The notes under the pieces are model-generated. The model worked only from the letters and a program-made list of their open reading frames with translations. It was not told the DNA's origin and made no database searches. DNA of 64,000 bases from Alphaproteobacteria bacterium (GTDB lineage Bacteria; Pseudomonadota; Alphaproteobacteria; JAUHZY01): contig JAUHZY010000002.1 in NCBI GenBank assembly GCA_030425825.1, positions 1 to 64,000 on the forward strand. The letters run 5' to 3'. Shown one piece after another: positions 1 through 7,762 of this stretch; the stretch's first letter is position 1; every line of letters starts with the position of its first letter. A program made the translations under genes and the position numbers.

Positions 1-122
1 CAGCTTCTGCTTCTGCTTCTGCTTCTGCTTCTGCTTCTGCTTCTGCTTCTGCTTCTGCTTCTGCTTCTGCTTCTGCTTCTGCTTCTGCTTCTGCTTCTGC
101 TTCTGCTTCTGCTTCTGCTTCT
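1..122. repeat. Hexanucleotide tandem repeat (CTTCTG)n
   Basis: About 20 uninterrupted copies of a 6-bp unit, continuing past the left edge. On the minus strand it is in frame with the GTG start at 169 and reads Glu-Ala. A change in copy number would lengthen or shorten the protein by two residues per unit without shifting frame. Confidence 0.97.
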
Positions 123-169
123 GGCTGCTTGTCTTCGGCGGGTTCTTCTTTTTTGTCTTCTTCGCTCAC
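1..169 (-). CDS. N-terminus of a type IV secretion operon protein with (Glu-Ala)n repeat, partial
   Basis: Only the first 56 codons are in the window; the gene runs off the left edge. A GTG start at 169-167 is preceded by GGAG at 180-177, which lies inside the end of the previous gene, so the two overlap in their signals and are probably translated together. The product begins with an acidic/lysine-rich stretch of 16 residues and then about 20 Glu-Ala pairs, encoded by a pure CAGAAG hexamer repeat. Placed after virB8, virB9 and a secretin gene, a VirB10/TrbI-like protein (long variable cytoplasmic N-terminus) is the natural guess, but no VirB10 domain is visible here. The CDS is likely real; its function is inferred from position only. 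Confidence 0.55.
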   Translation of the reverse strand, partial: MSEEDKKEEPAEDKQPEAEAEAEAEAEAEAEAEAEAEAEAEAEAEAEAEAEAEAEA

Positions 170-170
170 G

Positions 171-929
171 TTACCACTCCTTTACAACGCCACTACCAAC
201 GGCACCTTCAAAAACAACAATACCATGACGGTTATAAAGGCGTATATTACCGTCACGAATACGCATAAGGTAAGGCTCACTTTTTATATGGAACCACGTA
301 TTATGTTTTGGTGAAAAAATATCATTCCCAAACTTTAATAATGCTTCTTGACCATTAATGCCAAGAACTTTGAGAGGAAAGCTGTCCCGTGACTGTATAG
401 TTTTTTTGTGCTGCACTCTTTTTGGCTTTGTTTTTTTAAGCGTTTGTTTGCGTCTATATGTCCGTGATATTAAAGCTGTTTCTTTATTCGCTTTGGGCTC
501 TTCTTTGCGTGCGATCTTAGGGGGTTGCTTTTTTTGCTTTGGTTTAAGGGGTTTCTCTACATTCTTTTCAAGCGGTTTTTTTTCATGCGCCTCTTTAATA
601 GGTGGCGTTTTCAGTGTTGCTTTAACTTTTTCGGCAGGAATTGCTTCTTTTTTTACAACAGTTTTTTCTTTATGTTTCTTTTCAGGGAGATTTTTTAAAC
701 TCTTTTCAGCGTTTGGTGTAGGGGCTTTTTCTTTGACAGCTGATGCTTTTTCAGTTTTTTCCTGTTGGGGAGGCGCTTTATGAGCCTTTTCTTCGACAGC
801 TTCTTTTTCGACTTTTTTCTCGGTGGCGGGAGGTTGTTTTTTATCTGTAGGCAGAAAGGGGTTTGCCGCCATAGCATTGCTCATTGCCAGCAAGCCACAT
901 AAGCCTACGAAAAAAAACCAATTACGCAT
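171..929 (-). CDS. Secreted Lys/Glu-rich protein with PilP-like C-terminal domain, type IV secretion operon
   Basis: A 252-residue protein with an N-terminal signal peptide (residues 1-22, ending AMA) followed by the sequence NPFLPT. Residues about 30-180 are low complexity, dominated by Lys, Glu, Pro and Ala. The last 65 residues form a compact domain around FPLKVLGINGQEALLKFG and a later GIVVFEGAVG, which resembles the small beta domain of PilP-type proteins that dock an inner-membrane complex to a secretin. That resemblance is weak and I give it as inference. It directly follows the secretin gene (16 bp gap), as pilP lies near pilN in type IVb pilus clusters. It could instead be an unrelated periplasmic linker of the secretion channel. 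Confidence 0.75.
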   Translation of the reverse strand: MRNWFFFVGLCGLLAMSNAMAANPFLPTDKKQPPATEKKVEKEAVEEKAHKAPPQQEKTEKASAVKEKAPTPNAEKSLKNLPEKKHKEKTVVKKEAIPAEKVKATLKTPPIKEAHEKKPLEKNVEKPLKPKQKKQPPKIARKEEPKANKETALISRTYRRKQTLKKTKPKRVQHKKTIQSRDSFPLKVLGINGQEALLKFGNDIFSPKHNTWFHIKSEPYLMRIRDGNIRLYNRHGIVVFEGAVGSGVVKEW

Positions 930-945
930 GTTTATTCAACAACCT

Positions 946-2346
946 TTACTTAGAAACAAAGCTGACAATTCGAGGGCGAATAACAATAACAATCTCAGAC
1001 CTTGTGAAAGATTCATTTTCTGCTTTATTAAACAACAGAAGGTGATCCGATCCCGATTTGTCCTTAGATGTATCAGTTGCATGATTCATGCCAGCAAGCA
1101 GCAGGAAGTCGCCCGGGCGCACACGTGCAGAGGTGCTGACAGTTCTTTTGGAGGTTTGTGGAAGATGCAGCTCGGTCCCAAGGGCTTTAAAGTTTTGGTA
1201 TGATGTCACGTCACTTAGGTTAACGTCCATCTTTAAATAAATTGTATTATCTTGATAATCTCCGGCAAGCGAGAGTTTAAGTCCTGAATCTAGCTTCTCA
1301 GTTTCAACCGTCGTGTTAACAGAGTCACCTCTTGTTGAGGACCCAACTTTACTAACGAAAAAGTCTGACCGGCCAACGTGAAAATCACTTTTTGTTCCTG
1401 AAAGATGTGTTAAGACAGGTTTTGAAATTGTTCTTACAGATCCTTGAGATTGAAGAAAGTCATAAAGCCCAAAAAGGTCAAATTCAGCAAAGTTGTAAAC
1501 CATTGGGGAGTTTGAGCTGCCAGGTGTATAATTACTTGTATAGTTCAGGGATGCACGTTTCTTTTCGCTGTTAATAAAGTCGAACCATTTTACACCAGAA
1601 GGGTTAATGTTGTTGAGTGCCACGTCCCAAATATATGTGTCATACACAATAAGGACTTTGCTTTTTCTAATTTGTTCAAGATAGGCTTTGATGCGTAGGT
1701 AAGACTGTTTTTTTGCCTTGAAAGCAAGCATGCGACTAAACTTGTCAACTTGTATGTCTTCTGCACCTAGTGCTTCGATCATTTTTGGAACTTCTTTGAA
1801 AAGAGGGTCAACAGGAGGTAAAAGAACAACAAACCCCTCTTTAAGCTTCACATGCAAAACACCATCCTTAAAGTTATAATGAAGTCCCGTTGCGTTAGAA
1901 ATACTCTCAATGATTTCAGGCAAGAGGCCTGTGACATTAAGAATGGAAACAGGTTGATGAGAGGCATCTTCATCAATTAACAAAGCAATATTTGTGTTTT
2001 TGAGTAAAAGACGGAAAGCGTCAACAGCAGGAATGCCAATAGCAGAAAAATCATCAATGATAACATCAGGCAAGCTCTCCTGTCGTGTGACCGGGTAAGG
2101 AACCAGAACATTCTCACCGATAGGAATTTCAGTAATTGCATCATCCATTGCGCCGATAATTTCTTGTTTAACCGGCAAACCAATAGGAGAAACAGTAACA
2201 GTTGGGTTTTCTATCAAGCGACTTTGAGGGTGTGATTGAGGTGGCAGAGTTGTTGGCGGCCCTTTTTTTGAAAAAGAGAGACCATCTAGCGATATACAGG
2301 CATTTAGTAAACATAAGCTTAAAAGAAAAAACAGGCCTTTACGCAT
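946..2346 (-). CDS. Lipoprotein secretin (PilN/BfpB-like outer membrane channel)
   Basis: A 466-residue protein with a lipoprotein signal (LLNAC, Cys at about residue 16). Residues about 95-240 look like the N-domains of secretins (a short secretin/TonB-like segment around VDAFRLLLKNTNIALLID, then a ring-building fold). The C-terminal 200 residues form a secretin domain: SQGSVRTISKPVLTHLSG, a strand-rich region, RVRPGDFLLLAGM, and a final EIVIVIRPRIV, the order seen in GspD/PilQ/PilN secretins. Secretins form gated multimeric outer-membrane pores. It is flanked by virB9-like and PilP-like genes with gaps of 9 and 16 bp, so it is part of the same operon. A secretin is not part of classical VirB systems but is part of type IVb pilus systems such as R64 pilN. 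Confidence 0.85.
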   Translation of the reverse strand: MRKGLFFLLSLCLLNACISLDGLSFSKKGPPTTLPPQSHPQSRLIENPTVTVSPIGLPVKQEIIGAMDDAITEIPIGENVLVPYPVTRQESLPDVIIDDFSAIGIPAVDAFRLLLKNTNIALLIDEDASHQPVSILNVTGLLPEIIESISNATGLHYNFKDGVLHVKLKEGFVVLLPPVDPLFKEVPKMIEALGAEDIQVDKFSRMLAFKAKKQSYLRIKAYLEQIRKSKVLIVYDTYIWDVALNNINPSGVKWFDFINSEKKRASLNYTSNYTPGSSNSPMVYNFAEFDLFGLYDFLQSQGSVRTISKPVLTHLSGTKSDFHVGRSDFFVSKVGSSTRGDSVNTTVETEKLDSGLKLSLAGDYQDNTIYLKMDVNLSDVTSYQNFKALGTELHLPQTSKRTVSTSARVRPGDFLLLAGMNHATDTSKDKSGSDHLLLFNKAENESFTRSEIVIVIRPRIVSFVSK

Positions 2347-2355
2347 CAGATACCC

Positions 2356-3843
2356 TTAAAAAATTGGTCGCGGAGAAAAGCGAGGTGTGTCTTTTTCTAT
2401 TGGAAGCTGATCTACCTCAACACCGCTTCTTCCTGATCTTCCTTGCGATTTTGGTGCAAGTCTTTGAATTTTACGTGGTTCTGAACCAGGCTTTAAGGTT
2501 GTCGTGCCAATATCAATACCTTCGCCGTTGCCAGGCATTTTACTTTGTCTTTCGATACCACTTTCTTTCGAAATAATTGCGCCTCCAACGCGTGGAGCCG
2601 CATGCTGACGGATACAGACAATCTTTTGCCCATTGCGAAGTGTTAAGTCGCCAACGGCTTCAACAATAATGACATTGTTTTTGGGACCTGCTGTGCGCGT
2701 GTTGATCAATGTGTCTGATCCATCGATCACAAGGTGAACAACTGGACGACGAATGTTTTCAGCATTTTGTCCATAATCAAGATAGGTGAAAACACCATCA
2801 TGAAAAACACGTTCAGGCGCAATTTCTGCATCATCAATTGTTTCAGCATACATTTTCATATCAAACTGTAAGTTTTCAGGGCGATACGCAATTTGACGGA
2901 TATAATCAGGTGGATAAAGTGCCAACCCATCGTTTAAAGCTTGTGCGTGTGCAGGGGTTGATAGTCCTGATGGCACATAACCAGATCCATTAGGAATAGC
3001 AGGTATTGTGTTCCCAATTGCATAAGGTGTAGGAGACCCAAAAGGTGCGCCACCAGAATAAGCAAGATCAGGTCCGTATTCTTTAGGGTGGCCAAGCATG
3101 CCTGCTTTTTGTGAGCCACCTTTGCGTACGTTAATGTAAATGGTTAAGTCTGTGATTTGATTTGTATTCCATCCTTCAGAGCGCACATAGAAATTGTAAA
3201 CATTCCCACTTGTACCAATAACTGTCATGTTAGTATCAGCGCCAGGATTGGTTGATCTTAGGGCCAATAGATTCGTTTGAACTTTTTGAGCTTCAAAAAT
3301 ATGTGGGTCACCAATATAGAATGTTTTAATGTTTTCCCAGCTTGGGAAGTGAATCGTGGAGATCATATAGTCACGTGTCCGGATCGCCATGACATGATTA
3401 GGATTCCATTCAAACCAAACAACACCAGGTGAACGTTGTCCAGGAGAAGGTACAGGTCTGTCCCAGCTTTCCTGGATAGTTCCAAGTGGTAGTCCAGGAA
3501 GGCGACTAACAACGGGATAGTTACCGCGCATCTGGTCTTCAACAATTGCACGTCGCGCAGGATCAATAGGTCTCAGAGAGCTGGGTGAAACACTTGAGCT
3601 TGAAGACGGCGCAGGTTTGCGGACAGTTCTTCTAGGCTGGGGTGCTTGTGGAGGTCTTGGGGGTTGTATTGTCGAAAGCCCGCGTGTCAGTCTGCCGTCA
3701 TTCGGATCATTTGATGTGTCTCGAGACTTTTGGACATATGTTGCGCCGCTTGATCCAGGAATCGGTGGTGCGCTTTGCGCTTGTACTTCAGCAGCTGCGA
3801 TTGTAAAAAATGTTACAATAAGCAAAACAAGAAATTTTTTCAC
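2356..3843 (-). CDS. virB9: VirB9/TrbG-family type IV secretion protein, extended
   Basis: A 495-residue protein with a signal peptide (cleavage near VQAQ-SAP). VirB9 proteins are usually under 300 residues; here a Pro/Ser/Arg-rich stretch (about residues 25-130) precedes the N-terminal VirB9 domain (from VVWFEWNPNHVMAIRTRD) and a further 90-residue insertion, Gly/Pro/Ser/Tyr-rich, separates it from the C-terminal domain (ENLQFDMKMY to KIVCIRQHA). A disordered tail ends the protein. VirB9 forms the outer-membrane part of the type IV secretion core complex with VirB7 and VirB10. The gene lies 15 bp after virB8. The extended, disordered parts may serve contact with the neighbouring secretin, which is speculation. 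Confidence 0.88.
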   Translation of the reverse strand: MKKFLVLLIVTFFTIAAAEVQAQSAPPIPGSSGATYVQKSRDTSNDPNDGRLTRGLSTIQPPRPPQAPQPRRTVRKPAPSSSSSVSPSSLRPIDPARRAIVEDQMRGNYPVVSRLPGLPLGTIQESWDRPVPSPGQRSPGVVWFEWNPNHVMAIRTRDYMISTIHFPSWENIKTFYIGDPHIFEAQKVQTNLLALRSTNPGADTNMTVIGTSGNVYNFYVRSEGWNTNQITDLTIYINVRKGGSQKAGMLGHPKEYGPDLAYSGGAPFGSPTPYAIGNTIPAIPNGSGYVPSGLSTPAHAQALNDGLALYPPDYIRQIAYRPENLQFDMKMYAETIDDAEIAPERVFHDGVFTYLDYGQNAENIRRPVVHLVIDGSDTLINTRTAGPKNNVIIVEAVGDLTLRNGQKIVCIRQHAAPRVGGAIISKESGIERQSKMPGNGEGIDIGTTTLKPGSEPRKIQRLAPKSQGRSGRSGVEVDQLPIEKDTPRFSPRPIF

Positions 3844-3858
3844 AACTCTTTACCTTTA

Positions 3859-4581
3859 CTAATTTTTCTTTGGTCTGACACCAAAAGCAGTGACTGTAAA
3901 GCCAAAAGGATTTACAAGACTTCTATCATAACTCACTTCTTTTGGTAAGAAGGCGATGGTCATAGAGGCAATCCAACGCTCTGGTTCCTGCGTCAGGGGC
4001 TCACCTTGATCATCATAAACAAGGGTTTCGTAATCTATATTCCAAAATCCTGGGGCAACTTCTTCCAGAGAGTTTATCGTTACTGATCGAGACCATTCAC
4101 GCTCCAAAAACTCCTTAAGGGCAGGCATCGCACGCCCGTAAAACTTTTGATACACCCCTTGAGCTGAATGTTCAAAAACAAAGCTGTTGGGGCCCCATTT
4201 CTTACTCATGGCTGTTTTATTAGGAAAGATTTCTTCTGTCAGTGTGATATATTGTCTGATCAATCCTTCCGTCATGACCTGGAAGCCTTCCATGTTGCGA
4301 CGAATAGGCATGACTTGTACAAGTTGTTGATCTTTGTCTTTAAAAGTAACAAGAAAAGGTTCAACGCGCTTCATTGGAAAAACAGAAGCAACAGTAAATG
4401 TAAGGGCAAGGTTTAATGCCATACTTACGCCAAGCGCAACGGCAAACACGCGCAAAACCCATAAATAGCGTCTTTCACCCAGGACTGGAACATCAACATC
4501 TTTTGGATACTTTCCAAGTTTGTCTTCCGGTGGGTTGTTTTCAGCGTCCTTATCTGTTTTCTTCTTTATTTTTACCATCAA
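3859..4581 (-). CDS. virB8: VirB8-family inner membrane type IV secretion protein
   Basis: A 240-residue bitopic protein. A charged cytoplasmic N-terminus (residues 1-40) is followed by one membrane helix (about 43-70, WVLRVFAVALGVSMALNLAL) and a periplasmic domain of VirB8/TrbF type with the features VEPFLVTFKDKD, a YITLTEEIFPN helix and the late strands WIASMTIAFL and VNPFGFTVTAFGV. VirB8 nucleates the channel and binds VirB4, VirB9 and VirB10. Its start overlaps the end of the lipoprotein gene by 4 bp, so translation is likely coupled. Confidence 0.88.
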   Translation of the reverse strand: MMVKIKKKTDKDAENNPPEDKLGKYPKDVDVPVLGERRYLWVLRVFAVALGVSMALNLALTFTVASVFPMKRVEPFLVTFKDKDQQLVQVMPIRRNMEGFQVMTEGLIRQYITLTEEIFPNKTAMSKKWGPNSFVFEHSAQGVYQKFYGRAMPALKEFLEREWSRSVTINSLEEVAPGFWNIDYETLVYDDQGEPLTQEPERWIASMTIAFLPKEVSYDRSLVNPFGFTVTAFGVRPKKN

Positions 4582-4772
4582 CTATGTCTCCAGTCAGAGA
4601 AGTTCTGTGGGATTTCATTGCATGCACAAGGGCTTTTCTTGTATTCATTAACATCGCGCCCAACACCAACAGGGTCAGGGCTTTTTGTGGTTCCACATGC
4701 TGCTAAAATGACAAGAAGAAATGTCAAAAATACAGTGTTTTTATTGAAAATAGTTTTAAGCATAATTTTCAT
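4578..4772 (-). CDS. Small lipoprotein, VirB7-like by position
   Basis: The reading frame is open back to 4871 inside virB4, but the ATG at 4772 (MKIMLKTIF) gives a clean lipoprotein signal peptide with lipobox LAAC, and lies just after the virB4 stop. The mature part is about 40 residues with two more Cys (SPCACNEIP). Size, lipobox and position between virB4 and virB8 suggest the VirB7-type partner that ties VirB9 to the outer membrane by lipid and disulfide. There is no sequence family match I can recognise, so VirB7 is an inference. Confidence 0.75.
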   Translation of the reverse strand: MKIMLKTIFNKNTVFLTFLLVILAACGTTKSPDPVGVGRDVNEYKKSPCACNEIPQNFSDWRHS

Positions 4773-4788
4773 CTTAAAGCATCCCTTC

Positions 4789-7254
4789 TTACGCATCCAG
4801 ATATTCTTTGACCCATCCGTCGCCGAATTGTTTTCTAAGTGTTTCAGCCATTTTAACAGAGTCACGACCACTGTTAAATATTCTCAAATGTGGACCAAGA
4901 ACACCCAAGTCAGTATCTAGAATGACAGACTCTCCAGTTGCGCGCTTCACCAAAACAGCTCGTTGCAAGTGGATGGCCGTCTTCCCTTTGATAAAATTCC
5001 ATTCAGTATCGGTCAATGAAAAATCGTCATAATCTTTTTCTTGTGCTTGTGGATTGCGAAGAAAGAACATTGTCTGTGCTTGTCCACGAATCAACTCACT
5101 CACACCTGTTGCTTTTAAGGCTTCGGGTCTTTGGAAAGCTGATAAAACACCTGCACCTCTTTTACGATACTCTTGCAGCATTTTCAAGAACCAGTCGCGG
5201 AAAGTCGGGTGTTTTAAGAGAGGTTCGGTCTCATCCACGAAAATCAAGGCAGGTGCATTTCTCTCGGAAATTGTGGCTTGAATTCTGTGCATAAGATAGG
5301 AAAGCATTGCTTGAGTTAAGTCTTCACTGGCATAAATTCGTGTGAAATCGAATGCGATCAGTTTTTTTGTTCCTGTATCGAGTGTATCGACATCAGCGTT
5401 AAAAATGTTGCCATAAATTTGTGGGTCAATCCATCTTCTTAAAGATTTTGAAACAGGCCTGTCAGGGGCAAAGCAAACTTCATGAAGCGTTTTGAGTGAG
5501 CGTTGGTTTTTATCAAGGCCAGACTCAAAGTTTAGTTTCACAGCGCGACCAATTTCTTCCAATGATTCAGAATCATCTTGTCCCGAGATACCTTGTAGCC
5601 AGGATCTTAGGAACGCGCGGTTTTCATTTGTATCTTCACACTGGAAAGGGTTAAGAGAGCAAGATTGCCCTGTGCTTTCATCTTCACCAGCACTGTCAAT
5701 ATTAATGTAAGATCCTGCGGCAGCGTTGGTGAAAACATACGCACCTAAATAACGATCAAAAAGATAACAGCGCAGCTTGCTATGTCGCATCGCCATGCCT
5801 GTTAAGAACGAGATTAAAGTTGTTTTACCACCGCCTGTTGGACCGATAATAATGCCGTGTGCAACGGCATCTCGTTCGTCAGAGACATGAAACTGGAATT
5901 GGTAAGGTGTGCCCACATGCGTTTTAAAGATCGCAATTGGCCCTTCACCCCAATCACTTTTTTCTAGGCCGTCTGGTGCCCGGTCAAAGCTGATTAATGC
6001 AGCAATATTGCCGGAGAAGAACTTAAAAGGACGTGGCCAAAGACTGTAAGATGGCAGTTGTGCGAACCAGCTAGCTTGTGCTGCAACGCCTTCTCGGACA
6101 GGGCTGACACCATAGTTTACACAAACACGGCGTATTTCACTATCAATACGGTGCACTTCTTCAGGTGTTTTGCCGTTAACAAAGATGATCATTTGATAGG
6201 TTGCCAGCGTTTGACGGTTTTCATCAACACCTTCAATCATTTCTAGCGCCTCAACAAATTGTTGTTTGGCTGCTGAGCTAAATCGTGTGACCATTGCCAT
6301 GCGACCTTGTTGTGCGAGTAGGGCGGCAGACTTTACTTTTGACCAAGGCTCGACCATGTGCATGATAGTGATTTCACCATTTACCGAACCAAGTGCCGAG
6401 ACAAAATCTTCATCTGTGAAATCACCAAAATTACGAATGCCAATAACACCCATGTATTTATGAAAGTCACCACTTTGAAAATGGATAAGTCCGCGTTCTT
6501 CTGCAGCGAACTCAACAACATCTGCAGTAATCATTTCATTGACATCACCAACCATACCTTTTGGATAAGGGCGCGTTATCGGGCTAACAATATGGCTTAA
6601 AACGGCAAGAGGGGAGTCTTCAGCGCGTTCGGCCTTTTTTTGATTCAGTATGCGTGGTTGAAAGTCATGCAGCATCGTTTTCGTTGCCTCAGAGGCATCG
6701 ATCAATCTTTTTTCAACAGTTGTTGTGCCTTCTTCTTTTTTCTTTGGCACCATGCTTGAAAGCAAAAGGATATGTCTGTTGCTGTAGGCATCTTCAAATG
6801 TTGTGTTCCATTTTTTTGCAATATCACGCAAAACAGGGCTGTCATAATCAGTTGAGAGGTTAAATTCTTTTTCTTCGCGAATCACAAAAATACGTGTGCG
6901 AATGTTTAACTCTGCGAGTGTGTCAAACCATCTTTTGCGTTTTTGAAAAAGTTCTTCACGCTCACTGGCTGAAAGAAAGGCAATTTCTTTTCCTTTCAGT
7001 TCCATGACCATGCACGCAGACCCATCCAAACACATAATTGTTTGACCATCAGGTTTAACATGTGAAAATGGGAGATGGTCAACAAGGCGTGTTTCTTTGG
7101 GAACGGGCAGCATTAGTCTGGTGATGACAGGAATAATAAAAAAGCATAATAAAACAAGCGATACGCCAATACCCACAATTGCGATTCCTGTGGGTCCTGA
7201 TGATGTGACAGCCTGAAAAAAATGGTATGTATCGATGGACGTCGGCGAATACAT
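4789..7254 (-). CDS. virB4: VirB4/TrbE-family type IV secretion ATPase
   Basis: An 821-residue ATPase that energises pilus or substrate handling in type IV secretion. Residues about 17-47 form one or two membrane helices at the N-terminus, followed by a cytoplasmic region (CagE/TrbE N-domain, about 60-430) and the ATPase domain with Walker A GPTGGGKTT (about residues 470-479) and Walker B ALIFVDETEP (about 668). The sequence EYRKRGAGVLSAFQRPE after it fits the motif that follows Walker B in this family. It lies downstream of virB3 and is followed within 16 bp by the small lipoprotein gene. The N-terminal membrane segment is a variable feature in the family. No frameshift is seen. Confidence 0.92.
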   Translation of the reverse strand: MYSPTSIDTYHFFQAVTSSGPTGIAIVGIGVSLVLLCFFIIPVITRLMLPVPKETRLVDHLPFSHVKPDGQTIMCLDGSACMVMELKGKEIAFLSASEREELFQKRKRWFDTLAELNIRTRIFVIREEKEFNLSTDYDSPVLRDIAKKWNTTFEDAYSNRHILLLSSMVPKKKEEGTTTVEKRLIDASEATKTMLHDFQPRILNQKKAERAEDSPLAVLSHIVSPITRPYPKGMVGDVNEMITADVVEFAAEERGLIHFQSGDFHKYMGVIGIRNFGDFTDEDFVSALGSVNGEITIMHMVEPWSKVKSAALLAQQGRMAMVTRFSSAAKQQFVEALEMIEGVDENRQTLATYQMIIFVNGKTPEEVHRIDSEIRRVCVNYGVSPVREGVAAQASWFAQLPSYSLWPRPFKFFSGNIAALISFDRAPDGLEKSDWGEGPIAIFKTHVGTPYQFQFHVSDERDAVAHGIIIGPTGGGKTTLISFLTGMAMRHSKLRCYLFDRYLGAYVFTNAAAGSYINIDSAGEDESTGQSCSLNPFQCEDTNENRAFLRSWLQGISGQDDSESLEEIGRAVKLNFESGLDKNQRSLKTLHEVCFAPDRPVSKSLRRWIDPQIYGNIFNADVDTLDTGTKKLIAFDFTRIYASEDLTQAMLSYLMHRIQATISERNAPALIFVDETEPLLKHPTFRDWFLKMLQEYRKRGAGVLSAFQRPEALKATGVSELIRGQAQTMFFLRNPQAQEKDYDDFSLTDTEWNFIKGKTAIHLQRAVLVKRATGESVILDTDLGVLGPHLRIFNSGRDSVKMAETLRKQFGDGWVKEYLDA

Positions 7255-7357
7255 AATATGCTATGCCTCTTGCGTTTTATTTCCCTGAATAAAACATTTA
7301 TCGTAACTCGCCTTATGATTAAAGAGAAAAGTTAACTTTGTCAGGTTTCGAAGGCCT

Positions 7358-7648
7358 TTAAGGGATAAATTTATTTCCATTGCTGTGGTAAAAGTTAACG
7401 GTCTTGCGCTTGGACATCATGTAGGGCTCTAAAAGTGATGTAAGGTGAGGTTCTTTTTGTCCCCAGGCAATAATAGCACCGTGACCAACGGCCATAAGAA
7501 CGAAAACAATTAAAGGGTTACCGCCAACGGCTTGCACGTACAAGATACCGCCAATTGCCGCAAAAACCATATTTAAACTGGCGGGGATCATAGGTGCCCA
7601 AAATAGTTGAGCAGGATCAGCGACAGCACGAAAAACAGGAACCTTCAT
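7358..7648 (-). CDS. virB3: VirB3-family type IV secretion protein
   Basis: A 96-residue protein with the VirB3 pattern: a short N-terminus (VPVFRAVADPAQLFWAP) and two closely spaced membrane helices (about residues 20-38 and 45-62) followed by a basic/polar tail. VirB3 sits in the inner membrane and works with VirB4. A good ribosome site (AGGAGG-like, in the complement of ttaattatgcctcctt) lies just upstream. It is the first gene of the leftward operon; a 103-bp gap before virB4 holds no further gene that I can see. Confidence 0.87.
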   Translation of the reverse strand: MKVPVFRAVADPAQLFWAPMIPASLNMVFAAIGGILYVQAVGGNPLIVFVLMAVGHGAIIAWGQKEPHLTSLLEPYMMSKRKTVNFYHSNGNKFIP

Positions 7649-7762
7649 TAATTATGCCTCCTTAAGTAATTATTCATTGTATCATCTTGAAAAACTTTTT
7701 TCTATTCCCCATCTCATAATTGTGATTATAATAAACTTACCCTTAAACAAAAAAGTGACGCT

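Noticed and set aside
1-122. Possible CRISPR array or satellite
   Set aside because: The unit is only 6 bp, has no spacers and is in frame with a start codon and ribosome site.
358-783. 141-codon plus-strand hydrophobic frame
   Set aside because: Its Phe/Leu/Cys richness is the complement of the Lys/Glu codons in the real minus-strand gene.
7687-7732. Promoter for lon with TATAAT at 7727
   Set aside because: The -10 match is good, but no -35 hexamer lies at 16-18 bp, so I did not list it as a feature.
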